A DNA stretch of 64,000 nt from DASQPA01 sp963757335 (GTDB taxonomy: Bacteria; Acidobacteriota; Thermoanaerobaculia; Multivoradales; UBA5704), in NCBI GenBank assembly GCA_963757335.1, contig CAVWRJ010000013.1, positions 806,001-870,000 on the forward strand, given 5' to 3'. Positions 52,676-60,329 of this stretch are shown one piece after another. The notes under the pieces were generated by a model. It was given only the letters and a program-made list of their open reading frames with translations. It searched no databases and was not told the origin of the DNA. Position 1 is the stretch's first letter; each line of letters opens with the position of its first letter. The position numbers were made by a program, and so were the translations under genes.

Positions 52676-53311
52676 ATGGAAACCTACCGCCACGTTCCCG
52701 GCTTCATGACCGCGGAGGAGCTCACGCGGCTGCGGCAGCTCGTCGCGGAGCGTCGGGACCTGTTGACGGAGGTCCACGGCCGCGGCGGGCTGGGTCCCCG
52801 CTACCGGGTGATCGACGGCGCCCAGATCCAGGCTCACCTCCAGGCGGTGGAGAAGTTCGGGGAGACGCGGGTGAGGCCTCTCGCGGAGGACTTCGCCCGC
52901 GAGCCCTTGGCTCCCTTGGGGAGCCCGCGGCGCGCCATGCGCGTCCAGGTCTACGCCCGGCGGGACCATGGATTCCGCTGGCATTTCGACGGTCATCCTT
53001 ACGTGGCCCTGGTGACGCTCACCAACAGCAACGAGGGGCAGACCCAGTTCATCTCTCCGGGCCTGTCGCGCTGGCTGCGCTTCCTGCTCTATCCGCTCTA
53101 CGCCTTCCCCCAGATCTTCTCGCTGTTCCCGCGGAGCACGGTCGCCATGCGGCCCGGCGACCTCCTGGTGATGCGGGGCGGGCGCGTGCTCCACCGCGGG
53201 ATCACGCTGTTGGAGGAGGGGGAAAGAATCCTCCTCGCCTACACCTACGCCGGGCCGGGCGTGAAACCGAACCCCTTCCGGGACTTCGTGGCCCGGCGGT
53301 TGAACTACTAG
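52676..53311 (+). CDS. 2-oxoglutarate/Fe(II)-dependent oxygenase-like protein
   Basis: 211 residues. Double-stranded beta-helix with metal triad HxD...H: WHFDGHPYVALVTLTN supplies His and Asp and VMRGGRVLHRGITLLEEGER the distal His; the Arg of ERILLAYTY may bind 2-oxoglutarate. An N-terminal helix region (HVPGFMTAEELTRLRQLVAE) is typical. No signal peptide. Follows the GT-C-like gene by 26 bp, so it could modify the same glycan or lipid. Confidence 0.82.
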   Translation: METYRHVPGFMTAEELTRLRQLVAERRDLLTEVHGRGGLGPRYRVIDGAQIQAHLQAVEKFGETRVRPLAEDFAREPLAPLGSPRRAMRVQVYARRDHGFRWHFDGHPYVALVTLTNSNEGQTQFISPGLSRWLRFLLYPLYAFPQIFSLFPRSTVAMRPGDLLVMRGGRVLHRGITLLEEGERILLAYTYAGPGVKPNPFRDFVARRLNY

Positions 53312-53331
53312 CCTCTTACGAGGGGAGTACT

Positions 53332-53366
53332 GAGGTCCGTTTGACTGGCTGCGCGGAACGCCTCGG
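53332..53366. other. structured repeat element, fragmentary copy C
   Basis: GACTGGCTGCGCGGAACGCC (53343-53362) with upstream GAGGTCCG matches the 5' half of the core of copies A and B. The outer arms and the 3' half are missing. Confidence 0.5.
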
Positions 53367-53426
53367 GATTATATACCTGGCAAACTCGCTAGTGGGGGGC
53401 CTGTAGGCCCCGGGTGTTGCGGAATT

Positions 53427-53666
53427 TTAGGAAGGGTTAACAGAGGCTTCCGCCTCGCGGTCGGCGAGGTAGGCGAGCCACAGGCGGAGGTCCCGGTATT
53501 CGATGGCGCCGGAGGCCCGGAGCCACTCCCTGTACTGCGGTGTCGGAACGCGGAGGGTGATCTGGCGGAAGGCGGCCCCGACTGGCCGACCCTTCGTCAC
53601 GTGGACCCCGGGATGGGGTCCTCGGCGGCGGGGGCGGGTGATGCCCTGGGGCGAGTAGGTCGCCAT
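53427..53666 (-). CDS. small hypothetical protein
   Basis: 79 residues with a strong GGGAGGAG site 9 nt upstream. A basic N-terminus (GITRPRRRGPHPGVHVTKGR) is followed by FRQITLRVPTPQYREWLRAS and GAIEYRDLRLWLAYLADREA. The ITLRVP strand followed by helices loosely recalls ribbon-helix-helix proteins, but this is weak. First gene of the accessory islet. Confidence 0.6.
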   Translation of the reverse strand: MATYSPQGITRPRRRGPHPGVHVTKGRPVGAAFRQITLRVPTPQYREWLRASGAIEYRDLRLWLAYLADREAEASVNPS

Positions 53667-53784
53667 CAGGATCTCCTCCCTCGCTTCCTAGGTTTCGGCA
53701 TCGCGGGCGGTTCCCGCAGGTACATGCCGGGGTTCGTCCGGAAGGCGACTCTCGCCCCCCGTTCCTTCTCGCGCTTGCGTCACC

Positions 53785-54069
53785 TCAGCTCCTTTCCCGC
53801 TCCTGGATAGCCGGCCGGACCTCCTTCAAGCCGCGGTGGTGCTGGATCACGTACTCGGCGCAGAGCATGAAGAAGCTCGGGACATCGACGCTCTGCCCCG
53901 ACAGGGCAGTCGTCGCCATTCGGTAGCGCCACTGATCGTGGGAGTCGTCTACGCGGACGGTGTACTTATAGGGGCTGAAGGTGCCCTTGCAGCGGGCTTC
54001 GCGGACCTCCGTGGTCGGGCATAGGTTCGCTCCTGTGCTCGGCAAGGTCCGGTGGGGTGTTTCCAGCAC
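53785..54069 (-). CDS. possible small protein (weak)
   Basis: Up to 94 residues from a GTG. The C-terminal two thirds (YKYTVRVDDSHDQWRYRMAT then SVDVPSFFMLCAEYVIQHHR and GLKEVRPAIQERER) look protein-like; the first 30 residues do not. No good ribosome site. The gap 53667-54212 holds nothing else except the operator at 54167-54202. Confidence 0.35.
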   Translation of the reverse strand: MLETPHRTLPSTGANLCPTTEVREARCKGTFSPYKYTVRVDDSHDQWRYRMATTALSGQSVDVPSFFMLCAEYVIQHHRGLKEVRPAIQERERS

Positions 54070-54166
54070 TCCGCCGGGCCGACTGTGTAGGGTCCGCCAG
54101 ATAGAGCACGCCCCTCTCCGGCGCGTAGTGGCCGGCCACCTCCTTTCCTCAAGTCAGACTTGGGAC

Positions 54167-54202
54167 AATAACCTAGTTTGGGTTATCCTGGACTAGGTTA
54201 TT
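54167..54202. promoter_or_regulatory. palindromic operator upstream of the XRE regulator
   Basis: AATAACCTAGT (54167-54177) and ACTAGGTTATT (54192-54202) are a perfect 11-bp inverted repeat with a 14-bp spacer, ending 10 bp before the start of the HTH gene. Probable autoregulatory site. Confidence 0.78.
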
Positions 54203-54212
54203 TGATGCGGGC

Positions 54213-54446
54213 ATGCCTGCTCCGGAGTACCGCCTCAGCTCGCCTGACTACAGGGCCATGGTGGAGAAGTTGAAACAAGCTCGGGAGGAAGCCGGGCTGC
54301 ACCAGGCGGAGGTTGCCGAGCGACTCGGCAAGCCGCAGTCCTACGTCTCCAAGGTAGAGCGGGCGGAACGGCGGATCGATCCGCCGGAGCTGGCGCGGTT
54401 CGCGGAGGCCTACGGGCGGGAGGTGGGGTGGTTCCTTCGGGAGTGA
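54213..54446 (+). CDS. XRE-family transcriptional regulator
   Basis: 77 residues. Single HTH_3 domain: VEKLKQAREEAGLHQAEVAE, then RLGKPQSYVSKVERAERRID and PPELARFAEAYGREVGWFLR. Compact and Cro/C1-like; no second domain. Probably represses its own promoter through the palindrome at 54167-54202 and may control the neighbouring islet genes. Confidence 0.9.
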   Translation: MPAPEYRLSSPDYRAMVEKLKQAREEAGLHQAEVAERLGKPQSYVSKVERAERRIDPPELARFAEAYGREVGWFLRE

Positions 54447-54450
54447 AGAA

Positions 54451-54732
54451 CTACTCGTCCGAATCTGCCCGGAACGGGCTCTCGCCGCCTCCCCTAGTGA
54501 GGCTCTCCACCTCCTGGTCGAGCTCTTTGCGGTCGAGCAGATTGCTCTCCAGGAGGCGCCTCAACTCCTCGCCGACGAGGTGATTCACGATGGCACTTAG
54601 GTCCGCGCCAAAGATTCCCAGCTTCTCGATACGCGCTAGACCTGCCCAGACATAAGGGGTTGGAGTCCACCTCAGGCGCTTATTCGGACGTTTGACGGGC
54701 GTGTCCTGAGCCGGACTGTTCTTCGCGGCCAT
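54451..54732 (-). CDS. small hypothetical protein
   Basis: 93 residues. Basic N-terminus (TPVKRPNKRLRWTPTPYVWA) then LARIEKLGIFGADLSAIVNH and LVGEELRRLLESNLLDRKEL, a mainly helical domain with a charged tail. No domain recognised. Converges with the XRE gene after 4 bp and is divergent from the PRTase gene across a region of GGTCCAC boxes. Confidence 0.6.
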   Translation of the reverse strand: MAAKNSPAQDTPVKRPNKRLRWTPTPYVWAGLARIEKLGIFGADLSAIVNHLVGEELRRLLESNLLDRKELDQEVESLTRGGGESPFRADSDE

Positions 54733-54760
54733 GGCGGATCAACAAGTTTAGCATAGCCGT

Positions 54761-54822
54761 GGTCCACGAGTGGACCGCCGAGTGTCCCACCTTTGGTCCA
54801 CCTGTTGGTCCACAAGTGGGCC
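54761..54822. promoter_or_regulatory. cluster of GGTCCAC operator half-sites
   Basis: GGTCCAC-GA-GTGGACC (54761-54776) is a perfect palindrome. A further GGTCCAC at 54795-54801 and GGTCCAC-AA-GTGGGCC at 54807-54822 follow. Five half-sites in 62 bp lie between the divergent genes at 54732 and 55025, just upstream of a TTGACA box. Confidence 0.72.
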
Positions 54823-54831
54823 ACGTCGCTC

Positions 54832-54860
54832 TTGACAGGACGTGTAGGTATGCCTAATAC
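54832..54860 (+). promoter_or_regulatory. candidate promoter of the PyrE-like gene
   Basis: Perfect TTGACA (54832-54837), 17-bp spacer, TAATAC (54855-54860). It lies next to the GGTCCAC boxes. The leader would be about 160 nt. Confidence 0.55.
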
Positions 54861-55024
54861 TAGGGCACTAGGGATGGTGGCCCAGGAACGACAAGTCCCA
54901 ACATCTTGCGATCTAAGTCCTTGCGTCATATGAGCTTGACGGTAGAGACCGCCAAGGAACTCGTGGACCGGGGTGCGCCCGGGTGGTAGCATATCCCCTT
55001 TCTCCCAGGGGGAGGAGAACCAAG

Positions 55025-55729
55025 ATGAGCCAACTTGCAAACATGCTAGAAGCGGAGTCCGCTGTAAGGTCGAAGGAGATCGCCTTGCGCAAAATTGATG
55101 GGCGCTTACGCGAACTGTGCGACCTGGTTCAGGCTAGGAGCATTGTGAAGAAGACTACCGGGGAACCTGACTTCGTCCTGGCATCAGGTGCGCATAGCCG
55201 ATACTACTGTGACACTAAAAAAGTAACCCTGTCGCCGGAGGGCGCTCAAATGACTGGAGAGATTCTCTTCAGCCTCATTGATGGCGAGGCGCAGGCGGTC
55301 GGCGGTCTAACCCTTGGCGCGGCCTTCATCGCGACGGCGGTCGCCCTGGTCAGTAGCCAGCACGATCATCCGATCTACGCTTTCACGGTTCGTGACGAGC
55401 CAAAAAAGCACGGAACGAAGGAGATGGTGGCGGAGTCTTATCATCCCGACAATCGGGAGCTGCTCTGTCCCGGTCGGCGAGTGGCAGTGGTCGACGACGT
55501 AGTGACGAAAGGCGGATCAATCCTCAAGGCTATTGAGGAGGTTGAGAGGCGCCAGTGCGAAATCGTCACCGTGATCGCCTTGGTTGATCGGGGAGAAGGC
55601 GGAGGGAAGGCCCTTCTTCAGCGTGGCCTTCCATACTTCTCGCTGTTCAATGCCGACTCCAATGGGGACCTGACGATCAATGGGGACCTCCTCAGTCGTC
55701 CGCAAGTTCATCGAGTCCATACCGCCTAA
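55025..55729 (+). CDS. orotate phosphoribosyltransferase-like protein
   Basis: 234 residues, GGGGGAGGAG 7 nt upstream. PRPP-binding motif VAVVDDVVTKGGSILKAIEE, hood region YYCDTKKVTLSPEGAQ, VGGLTLGAAFIATAVAL, and YAFTVRDEPKKHGTKEMVA with the catalytic-loop Lys/His pattern of PyrE. Lower GC than the surrounding genome, and placed with an XRE regulator, IS remnant and hypothetical genes. It could be the housekeeping pyrE acquired by transfer or a PRTase effector in an accessory system. The 3' end overlaps the next gene by 50 bp. Confidence 0.82.
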   Translation: MSQLANMLEAESAVRSKEIALRKIDGRLRELCDLVQARSIVKKTTGEPDFVLASGAHSRYYCDTKKVTLSPEGAQMTGEILFSLIDGEAQAVGGLTLGAAFIATAVALVSSQHDHPIYAFTVRDEPKKHGTKEMVAESYHPDNRELLCPGRRVAVVDDVVTKGGSILKAIEEVERRQCEIVTVIALVDRGEGGGKALLQRGLPYFSLFNADSNGDLTINGDLLSRPQVHRVHTA

Positions 55730-56018
55730 CGAACTCTACGAAGAACAGTTGCGGGATCTCGCCAAAAGCGCCGGGCAACTCGCCTTCGACGAGCCACGGC
55801 TAGCGTATCAATTCCTGCTTATACAAAACAACTTCAACGCCCTCGCCGATCACTGGGAGGGCGAAGCTCTGGATGTTGTAGTATCACGCGAAATAACGCC
55901 GCTGGTGAGGGAATCTGTGCGGGGAGCCTTGGAGCGGCCAGGGCAGGAAACAATCTTGGAGCTTGCGTCGATTATGAGGTGGGCAATGAAATCTCCCTCC
56001 GAAAGAAACCTCCCGTAA
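55680..56018 (+). CDS. hypothetical protein overlapping the PRTase gene
   Basis: 112 residues, ATG at 55680 inside the PRTase gene in another frame. Helical: FIESIPPNELYEEQLRDLAK then SAGQLAFDEPRLAYQFLLIQ, ALDVVVSREITPLVRESVRG and ETILELASIMRWAMKS. No domain recognised. Overlap suggests translational coupling, so it may be a dedicated partner of the PRTase. Confidence 0.65.
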   Translation: MGTSSVVRKFIESIPPNELYEEQLRDLAKSAGQLAFDEPRLAYQFLLIQNNFNALADHWEGEALDVVVSREITPLVRESVRGALERPGQETILELASIMRWAMKSPSERNLP

Positions 56019-56031
56019 CCTGGGTCTAGAG

Positions 56032-56211
56032 CTATTCGGGCTTCGGTGACGGTCTAACTCCCGGCGACTCCGGCCGTACCTTCAGGAGTTCCCCCACTGC
56101 CTCCTCGAAAGTGAGGGGATGTAGGGAGAATGGCTTCTCTACCGTTCGCCGGCCGGAGGCTTTCTCCTCCTCCTCCGCTGCTTTTTGGGCTTCCTCGTCT
56201 TCCTCTGCCAT
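56032..56211 (-). CDS. 59-residue ORF overlapping the transposase remnant
   Basis: MAEEDEEAQKAAEEEEKASG, then a segment ending KPFSLHPLTFEEAVGELLKV and RPESPGVRPSPKPE. The PLTFEEAVGELLK motif is like small antitoxin-like proteins I have seen downstream of IS1595/ISXO2-family transposases. It overlaps the transposase 3' end by 73 bp in another frame. No clear ribosome site. Confidence 0.5.
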   Translation of the reverse strand: MAEEDEEAQKAAEEEEKASGRRTVEKPFSLHPLTFEEAVGELLKVRPESPGVRPSPKPE

Positions 56212-56609
56212 CGCTCGATCTCCAGGATGGGGAGGAGGAGCTGGACGGCCTCACCCTCCCCGGTTCTTTTGGTGTCTACGTCATCATCCTGAATCAGGCG
56301 GTCGACATCGGGAGCCACTTTTGGCGCCCGGTAGAAGAGCCGCTTACCCTCGGTCCCCGCCACTGCCGCCAGCATCCGCTCTGAATCGGAGATCTTCCGC
56401 CGGTTCCAGCGGAAGTCGAATTCCTCCAAGTACCGCTGAATGTGCTTGCGCGAGATGTGACGGAAGGCGCCGATGATGTCCCGCTTGAACAGGGAGAAGT
56501 AGGACTCCGAGAAGTTGACGTGGACGATGCCCCGGACGTACTCGCCGGCCGAGTGGTCTACGGTGTCGTGGCCAGCGAACTCCCGGGCCAGGCCATGGTA
56601 GCTCTGCAT
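56139..56609 (-). pseudogene. IS1595-family (ISXO2-like) transposase, C-terminal fragment
   Basis: 156 residues. HVNFSESYFSLFKRDIIGAF, then RHISRKHIQRYLEEFDFRWN with RR, is the conserved C-terminal catalytic block of IS1595-group DDE/DDN transposases. The N-terminal zinc ribbon and first Asp are missing; the family is normally near 300 residues. No terminal inverted repeats could be recognised. A dead insertion sequence within the islet. Confidence 0.75.
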
Positions 56610-56650
56610 CTGGTTTCAAACGGCACCCAGTGCCTACGAGGGGAAGAGGG

Positions 56651-56666
56651 TTGACATATTGATGTC
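56651..56666 (+). promoter_or_regulatory. -35 box and small palindrome before vapB
   Basis: TTGACA (56651-56656) overlaps an imperfect palindrome GACATATTGATGTC (56653-56666; GACAT/ATGTC arms). Suits an autoregulated toxin-antitoxin promoter; the -10 box is unclear. Confidence 0.5.
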
Positions 56667-56686
56667 TGTCTGCGCATGCTCATCCT

Positions 56687-56938
56687 ATGCGGACGACGGT
56701 GCGCCTGGACGAAGCGCTTCTGAACGAGGCGAAGAAGCATGCCACTCAGACGGGGAGCACTCTCACTTCGATCATCGAGCAGGCGTTGCGCGAAATGCTC
56801 TACCGCCGGCAGCAGGCGGGCGGTAGGCAGCCCGTGAACCTCCCGACCTGGGGCCATGGGGGCCTGCTGCCGGGAGTCGACCTCGACAACTCCGTTGCTC
56901 TCCTCGACATCATGGAAGGATCGGATGATCCTCTGTGA
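56687..56938 (+). CDS. vapB: VapB-type antitoxin (ribbon-helix-helix)
   Basis: 83 residues. MRTTVRLDEALLNEAKKHAT then SLTSIIEQALREML-like helix (TSIIEQALREMLYRRQQAGG) is an RHH DNA-binding domain; the C-terminal LPTWGHGGLLPGVDLDNSVA region with LLDIME is the toxin-binding tail. It overlaps vapC by 14 bp. Confidence 0.88.
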   Translation: MRTTVRLDEALLNEAKKHATQTGSTLTSIIEQALREMLYRRQQAGGRQPVNLPTWGHGGLLPGVDLDNSVALLDIMEGSDDPL

Positions 56939-57353
56939 CGTCAATGTCCTCGTCTACGCGCATCGGCCCGACAGCCCCGACCACCTCTCCTACAGCACCT
57001 GGCTCCAGGCTGTCCTCGCTGCGGAGGAGCCGTTCGGCGTAGCCGACCTCGCCCTGAGCGGCTTTCTGCGGATCGTCACGAACCGGAAGATCTTCCGTTT
57101 CCCGACCCCCTTGGAAGCGGCGATGGCCTTCGTCGAGGCGGTACGGAATCAGCCGAACTGCCTGTCTGTGGTGCCGGGCCCGAGGCACTGGTCGATCTTC
57201 TGTCGCCTTTGCCGGGAGGTTCGAGCCGAAGGCAACATCGTGCCCGACGCCTACTTTGCCGCACTGGCCATCGAGTCGGGTTGCGAGTGGCTCACGGCCG
57301 ACCGTGGCTTCAAACGTTTCCCCGGCTTACGTTGGCGCCATCCACTAGACTGA
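56925..57353 (+). CDS. vapC: VapC-type PIN ribonuclease toxin
   Basis: 142 residues from the ATG at 56925 (GAAGGA upstream). PIN acidic residues: Asp in MILCDVNVLVYAHRPDSPDH, Glu in FRFPTPLEAAMAFVEA, and the Asp pair in NIVPDAYFAALAIESG and WLTADRGFKRFPGL. The ADLALSGFLRIVTN segment is typical of the TA-associated VapC group. Stops about 24 bp before the menaquinone genes. Confidence 0.93.
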   Translation: MILCDVNVLVYAHRPDSPDHLSYSTWLQAVLAAEEPFGVADLALSGFLRIVTNRKIFRFPTPLEAAMAFVEAVRNQPNCLSVVPGPRHWSIFCRLCREVRAEGNIVPDAYFAALAIESGCEWLTADRGFKRFPGLRWRHPLD

Positions 57354-57376
57354 CACGAGCGACCGGAGCCTTCCGT

Positions 57377-58255
57377 ATGCCCCCCACCGCCCCCCATCCC
57401 ATGAAGACCTTAAGGACCCTGCTCGAAATGATCAAGTTCGAGCACACCCTCTTCGCCCTGCCGTTCGCCTTCCTGGGGATGCTGCTCGCCGCCCATGGCT
57501 GGCCGGCGTGGGGGAAGGTGGCCTGGATCGTCGTGGCGATGGTCGGGGCGCGGAGCGCGGCCATGGGGTGGAACCGGCTGATCGACCGCCAGATCGACGC
57601 TGCCAATCCGCGGACGGCAGGGCGGGCGCTGCCGGCCGGCCTCGTCTCGCCGGCCGCGGTCGCGCTCTTCGTGGCGGCGAGCGCGGCCCTCCTGGTCGTC
57701 GCCGCCTGGCAGCTCAACCCTCTGGCGCTCGCCCTCTCGCCCGTGGCGCTCGCCATCCTCTTCCTCTATTCCTACACCAAGCGCTTCACCTGGGCCTCCC
57801 ACCTGGTCCTCGGCCTCTCTCTCGCCGGGGCGCCGCTCGGCGCCTGGATCGCCATTCGGGGCGACGTCACCGCGGCCCCCCTCTGCCTCGCCGGGGCCGT
57901 CCTCCTCTGGGTGGCCGGGTTCGACATTCTCTACGCCCTCCAGGACCTCGACTTCGACCGGGCGACAGGCCTCCGCTCCATCCCGGCCCGCTTCGGGGTC
58001 GTGGGCTCCCTCTGGCTCTCGGGCGCCTTCCATCTCGCCATGCTCGGCCTTCTCGCCCTCCTCCCCCGGTTCTACCCGGGCCTCGGCGCCGGGTTCTGGC
58101 TCGGCTGGGCGGGGTGCCTCGCCCTCCTCGTCTACCAGCACTGGGTGGTGCGGCCCGGCGACCTGCGGCGGCTGGACGCCGCGTTCTTCCAGGCCAACGG
58201 CCTGCTCTCGATCTGGCTCTTCGCGGCGACCGCTCTTGATATACTCCTCGCGTGA
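57377..58255 (+). CDS. mqnP: UbiA-family prenyltransferase (MqnP-type)
   Basis: 292 residues; GGAG 8 nt before the ATG at 57377. Polyprenyltransferase motif NRLIDRQIDAANPRTAGRAL (first Asp-rich motif) and the second motif LQDLDFDRATGLRSIPARFG. About eight membrane helices. In futalosine-pathway organisms this paralogue prenylates a naphthoate intermediate. It is directly followed by mqnE, which supports MqnP over UbiA of ubiquinone synthesis. Inner-membrane enzyme. Confidence 0.9.
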   Translation: MPPTAPHPMKTLRTLLEMIKFEHTLFALPFAFLGMLLAAHGWPAWGKVAWIVVAMVGARSAAMGWNRLIDRQIDAANPRTAGRALPAGLVSPAAVALFVAASAALLVVAAWQLNPLALALSPVALAILFLYSYTKRFTWASHLVLGLSLAGAPLGAWIAIRGDVTAAPLCLAGAVLLWVAGFDILYALQDLDFDRATGLRSIPARFGVVGSLWLSGAFHLAMLGLLALLPRFYPGLGAGFWLGWAGCLALLVYQHWVVRPGDLRRLDAAFFQANGLLSIWLFAATALDILLA

Positions 58256-58279
58256 GCGACATCTAGCACCATTGACACC

Positions 58280-59441
58280 ATGGGCACCCTCGACCCGACG
58301 ACCTTCCCCGCTCCTCTCCGTGACCTCGCAGCCAAAGTGCGGGACGGCGTGCGGCTCGATGCCGCGGACGCTCTCCTCTGCTTCACGACCCCCCACCTCC
58401 TCCACCTGGGGCGGTTGGCCGATACCGTGCGCCGGCGCCTGAACGGCAACGTCACCTACTTCAACGTCAACCGGCACATCAACCCGACCAACATCTGCGT
58501 CTACACCTACAACTGCAAGTTCTGCAGCTTCGCGGCGCTCCCCGGCGAGAGCCACGCCTGGCAGATGAGCCACGAGGAGGTGTACGCCCATGCCGCCGAC
58601 CAGGGGGGCAACGCGGTCACCGAGTTCCACATCGTGGGCGGCCTCCACCCCGACCTTTCGCTCGAGTGGTACCTGGAGATGATGCGGGGCTTGAAATCGC
58701 GCTTCCCCGACGCCCACTTGAAGGCGTTCACGGCGATCGAGATCGGCTGGTTCGCGAAGTACGAGAAGATCTCGATCGAGGAGGTGCTGCGGCGCCTGCG
58801 GGACGCCGGCCTGGGGTCGCTCCCGGGCGGCGGCGCCGAGATCTTCCACCCCGACGTGCGGGCCATCATCTGCGACGGCAAGCTCGACGCCGACGAGTGG
58901 ATCGAGGTCCACCGGACCGCCCACCGGATGGGGATCAAGAGCAACTGCACGATGCTCTACGGCCACGTCGAGAAGCCGGAGCACAAGGTCGACCATCTGA
59001 TGCGGCTACGCGATCTCCAGGATGAGAGCGGCGGCTTCAACGCCTTCATCCCGCTCGCTTACCACCCCGAGAACAACTACATGGGGCTTGATCTACCACA
59101 CGACCGGGAGCGACGATCTCCGCCACATCGCCACCTCCCGGCTGGTGCTCGACAACATCCCCCACATCAAGGCGTACTGGGTGATGGTCACCCCCAAGCT
59201 CGCCCAGATCGCCCTGCGCTTCGGGGCGGACGACATGGACGGCACGATCGTCGAGGAGAAGATCTACCACATGGCGGGCGCCGGCACCTCCCAGCAGCTC
59301 TCCCGGCCCGAGCTCGAGCGGATCGTCCGCCTCGCCGGCTTCGAGCCGGTCGAGCGGGACACCCTCTACAACCGGCTCCTCCCGTCGGCGGCGGCGGGCG
59401 CGGTGCCTACCGCTCCGGCAGAGAGCCCCGCCGCGGTTTGA
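58280..59441 (+). CDS. mqnE: aminofutalosine synthase MqnE, one frameshift
   Basis: Radical SAM enzyme that joins adenosylation and rearrangement to make aminodeoxyfutalosine for menaquinone. Start to GFNAFIPLAYHPENNYMG is in one frame and GLIYHTTGSDDLRHIATSRL to the end in another; an extra G in GGGG (59083-59086) explains it, giving 386 residues. The cluster motif reads CVYTYNCKFC, so the spacing is CX5CX2C rather than the expected CX3CX2C. Other motifs: TEFHIVGGLHPDLSLEWYLE, GGGAEIFHPDVR, PHIKAYWVMVTPKLAQIALR, ADDMDGTIVEEKIYHMAGA. Confidence 0.9.
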
Positions 59442-60088
59442 AACCCGACGCTCCAGGCATTCACTACCTGGCGGTCGACGGCCCCATCGGGGTCGGCAAG
59501 ACCACCCTGGTCGAGATGCTCACCGCCCGTTTCGAAGGGGTGAAGATCCTGGAGGACGTGGACAATCCGTTCCTCGGCGACTTCTACCAGGACCGCCCGG
59601 GGGCCGCCTTCCAGACCGAGCTCTACTTCCTGCTCTCGCGCTACAAGCAGCAGCAGGAGGTCCAGCAGCGCAACCTCTTCGACCGCATGCTGGTCTCCGA
59701 CTACACCTTCCAGAAAAATCGCATCTTCGCCTATCTGAACCTGTCGGACGACGAGCTGATGCTCTTCGACAAGCTCTACACTCTCCTCGAACCGCAGATC
59801 CCCGTCCCCGACCTCGTGCTCTACTTGGTGGCGGACGTCGACACCTGCATGGAGCGAATCAAGAAGCGGCAGCGGAACGTAGAGAAGTCGATCGCGCCGA
59901 AATACATCGCGGAGTTGATCGACGCCTACAATCACTACTATCATTACTACAGCCGGTCCCCGCTCCTGGTCGTGGACACGCGTCACATGAACTTCCCCGA
60001 CCGGCCGGCCGACTTCGACGAGCTGCTCTTCCGACTCGCGCGGCCGATCAAGGGGACCGAGTACTACCAGCCGCTTGGATCCCACTAG
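59438..60088 (+). CDS. deoxynucleoside kinase
   Basis: 216 residues from the TTG at 59438, overlapping the mqnE stop (TTGA). P-loop GPIGVGKTTLVEML, ERS/DRx-like region LFDRMLVSDYTFQKNRIFAY, and LID region MERIKKRQRNVEKSI, as in dGK/dAK-type kinases (PF01712). Phosphorylates deoxyadenosine or deoxyguanosine; 5'-deoxyadenosine released by radical SAM chemistry is not a substrate of this class, so the coupling is probably only positional. Confidence 0.9.
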   Translation: MKPDAPGIHYLAVDGPIGVGKTTLVEMLTARFEGVKILEDVDNPFLGDFYQDRPGAAFQTELYFLLSRYKQQQEVQQRNLFDRMLVSDYTFQKNRIFAYLNLSDDELMLFDKLYTLLEPQIPVPDLVLYLVADVDTCMERIKKRQRNVEKSIAPKYIAELIDAYNHYYHYYSRSPLLVVDTRHMNFPDRPADFDELLFRLARPIKGTEYYQPLGSH

Positions 60089-60252
60089 CCTGGCTCCGAC
60101 GTAAACGTCGCCAGGCCCCGGGACCGAGACGGAATCGCCAGCGCCGCCCCCCGGCGCGCGCGCCAGCCAAAAGAGGGCCGGATCCTTCGGGACCGACACC
60201 TCTTCGAGCCTCCAGCTCGGCCGGCCGCGATGCTAAGAGGGGTGTCTCGTCA

Positions 60253-60284
60253 AGGCCTTTCCGTCTCACGGCGGAGGGGCTTTT
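60253..60284 (+). terminator. possible terminator or attenuator between dNK and panB
   Basis: GGCCTTTCCG pairs with CGGAGGGGCT allowing G-T pairs, followed by TTTT. A second perfect hairpin CCCGAA-TCC-TTCGGG follows at 60297-60311, just before the AAGGAGG of panB. The 241-bp gap has no gene. Confidence 0.42.
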
Positions 60285-60329
60285 CCGGTTTCTGGGCCCG
60301 AATCCTTCGGGCTCTCAAGGAGGCGAGAG

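Noticed and set aside
60089..60329. Riboswitch before panB
   Set aside because: Only simple hairpins are visible; no known ligand-binding core.
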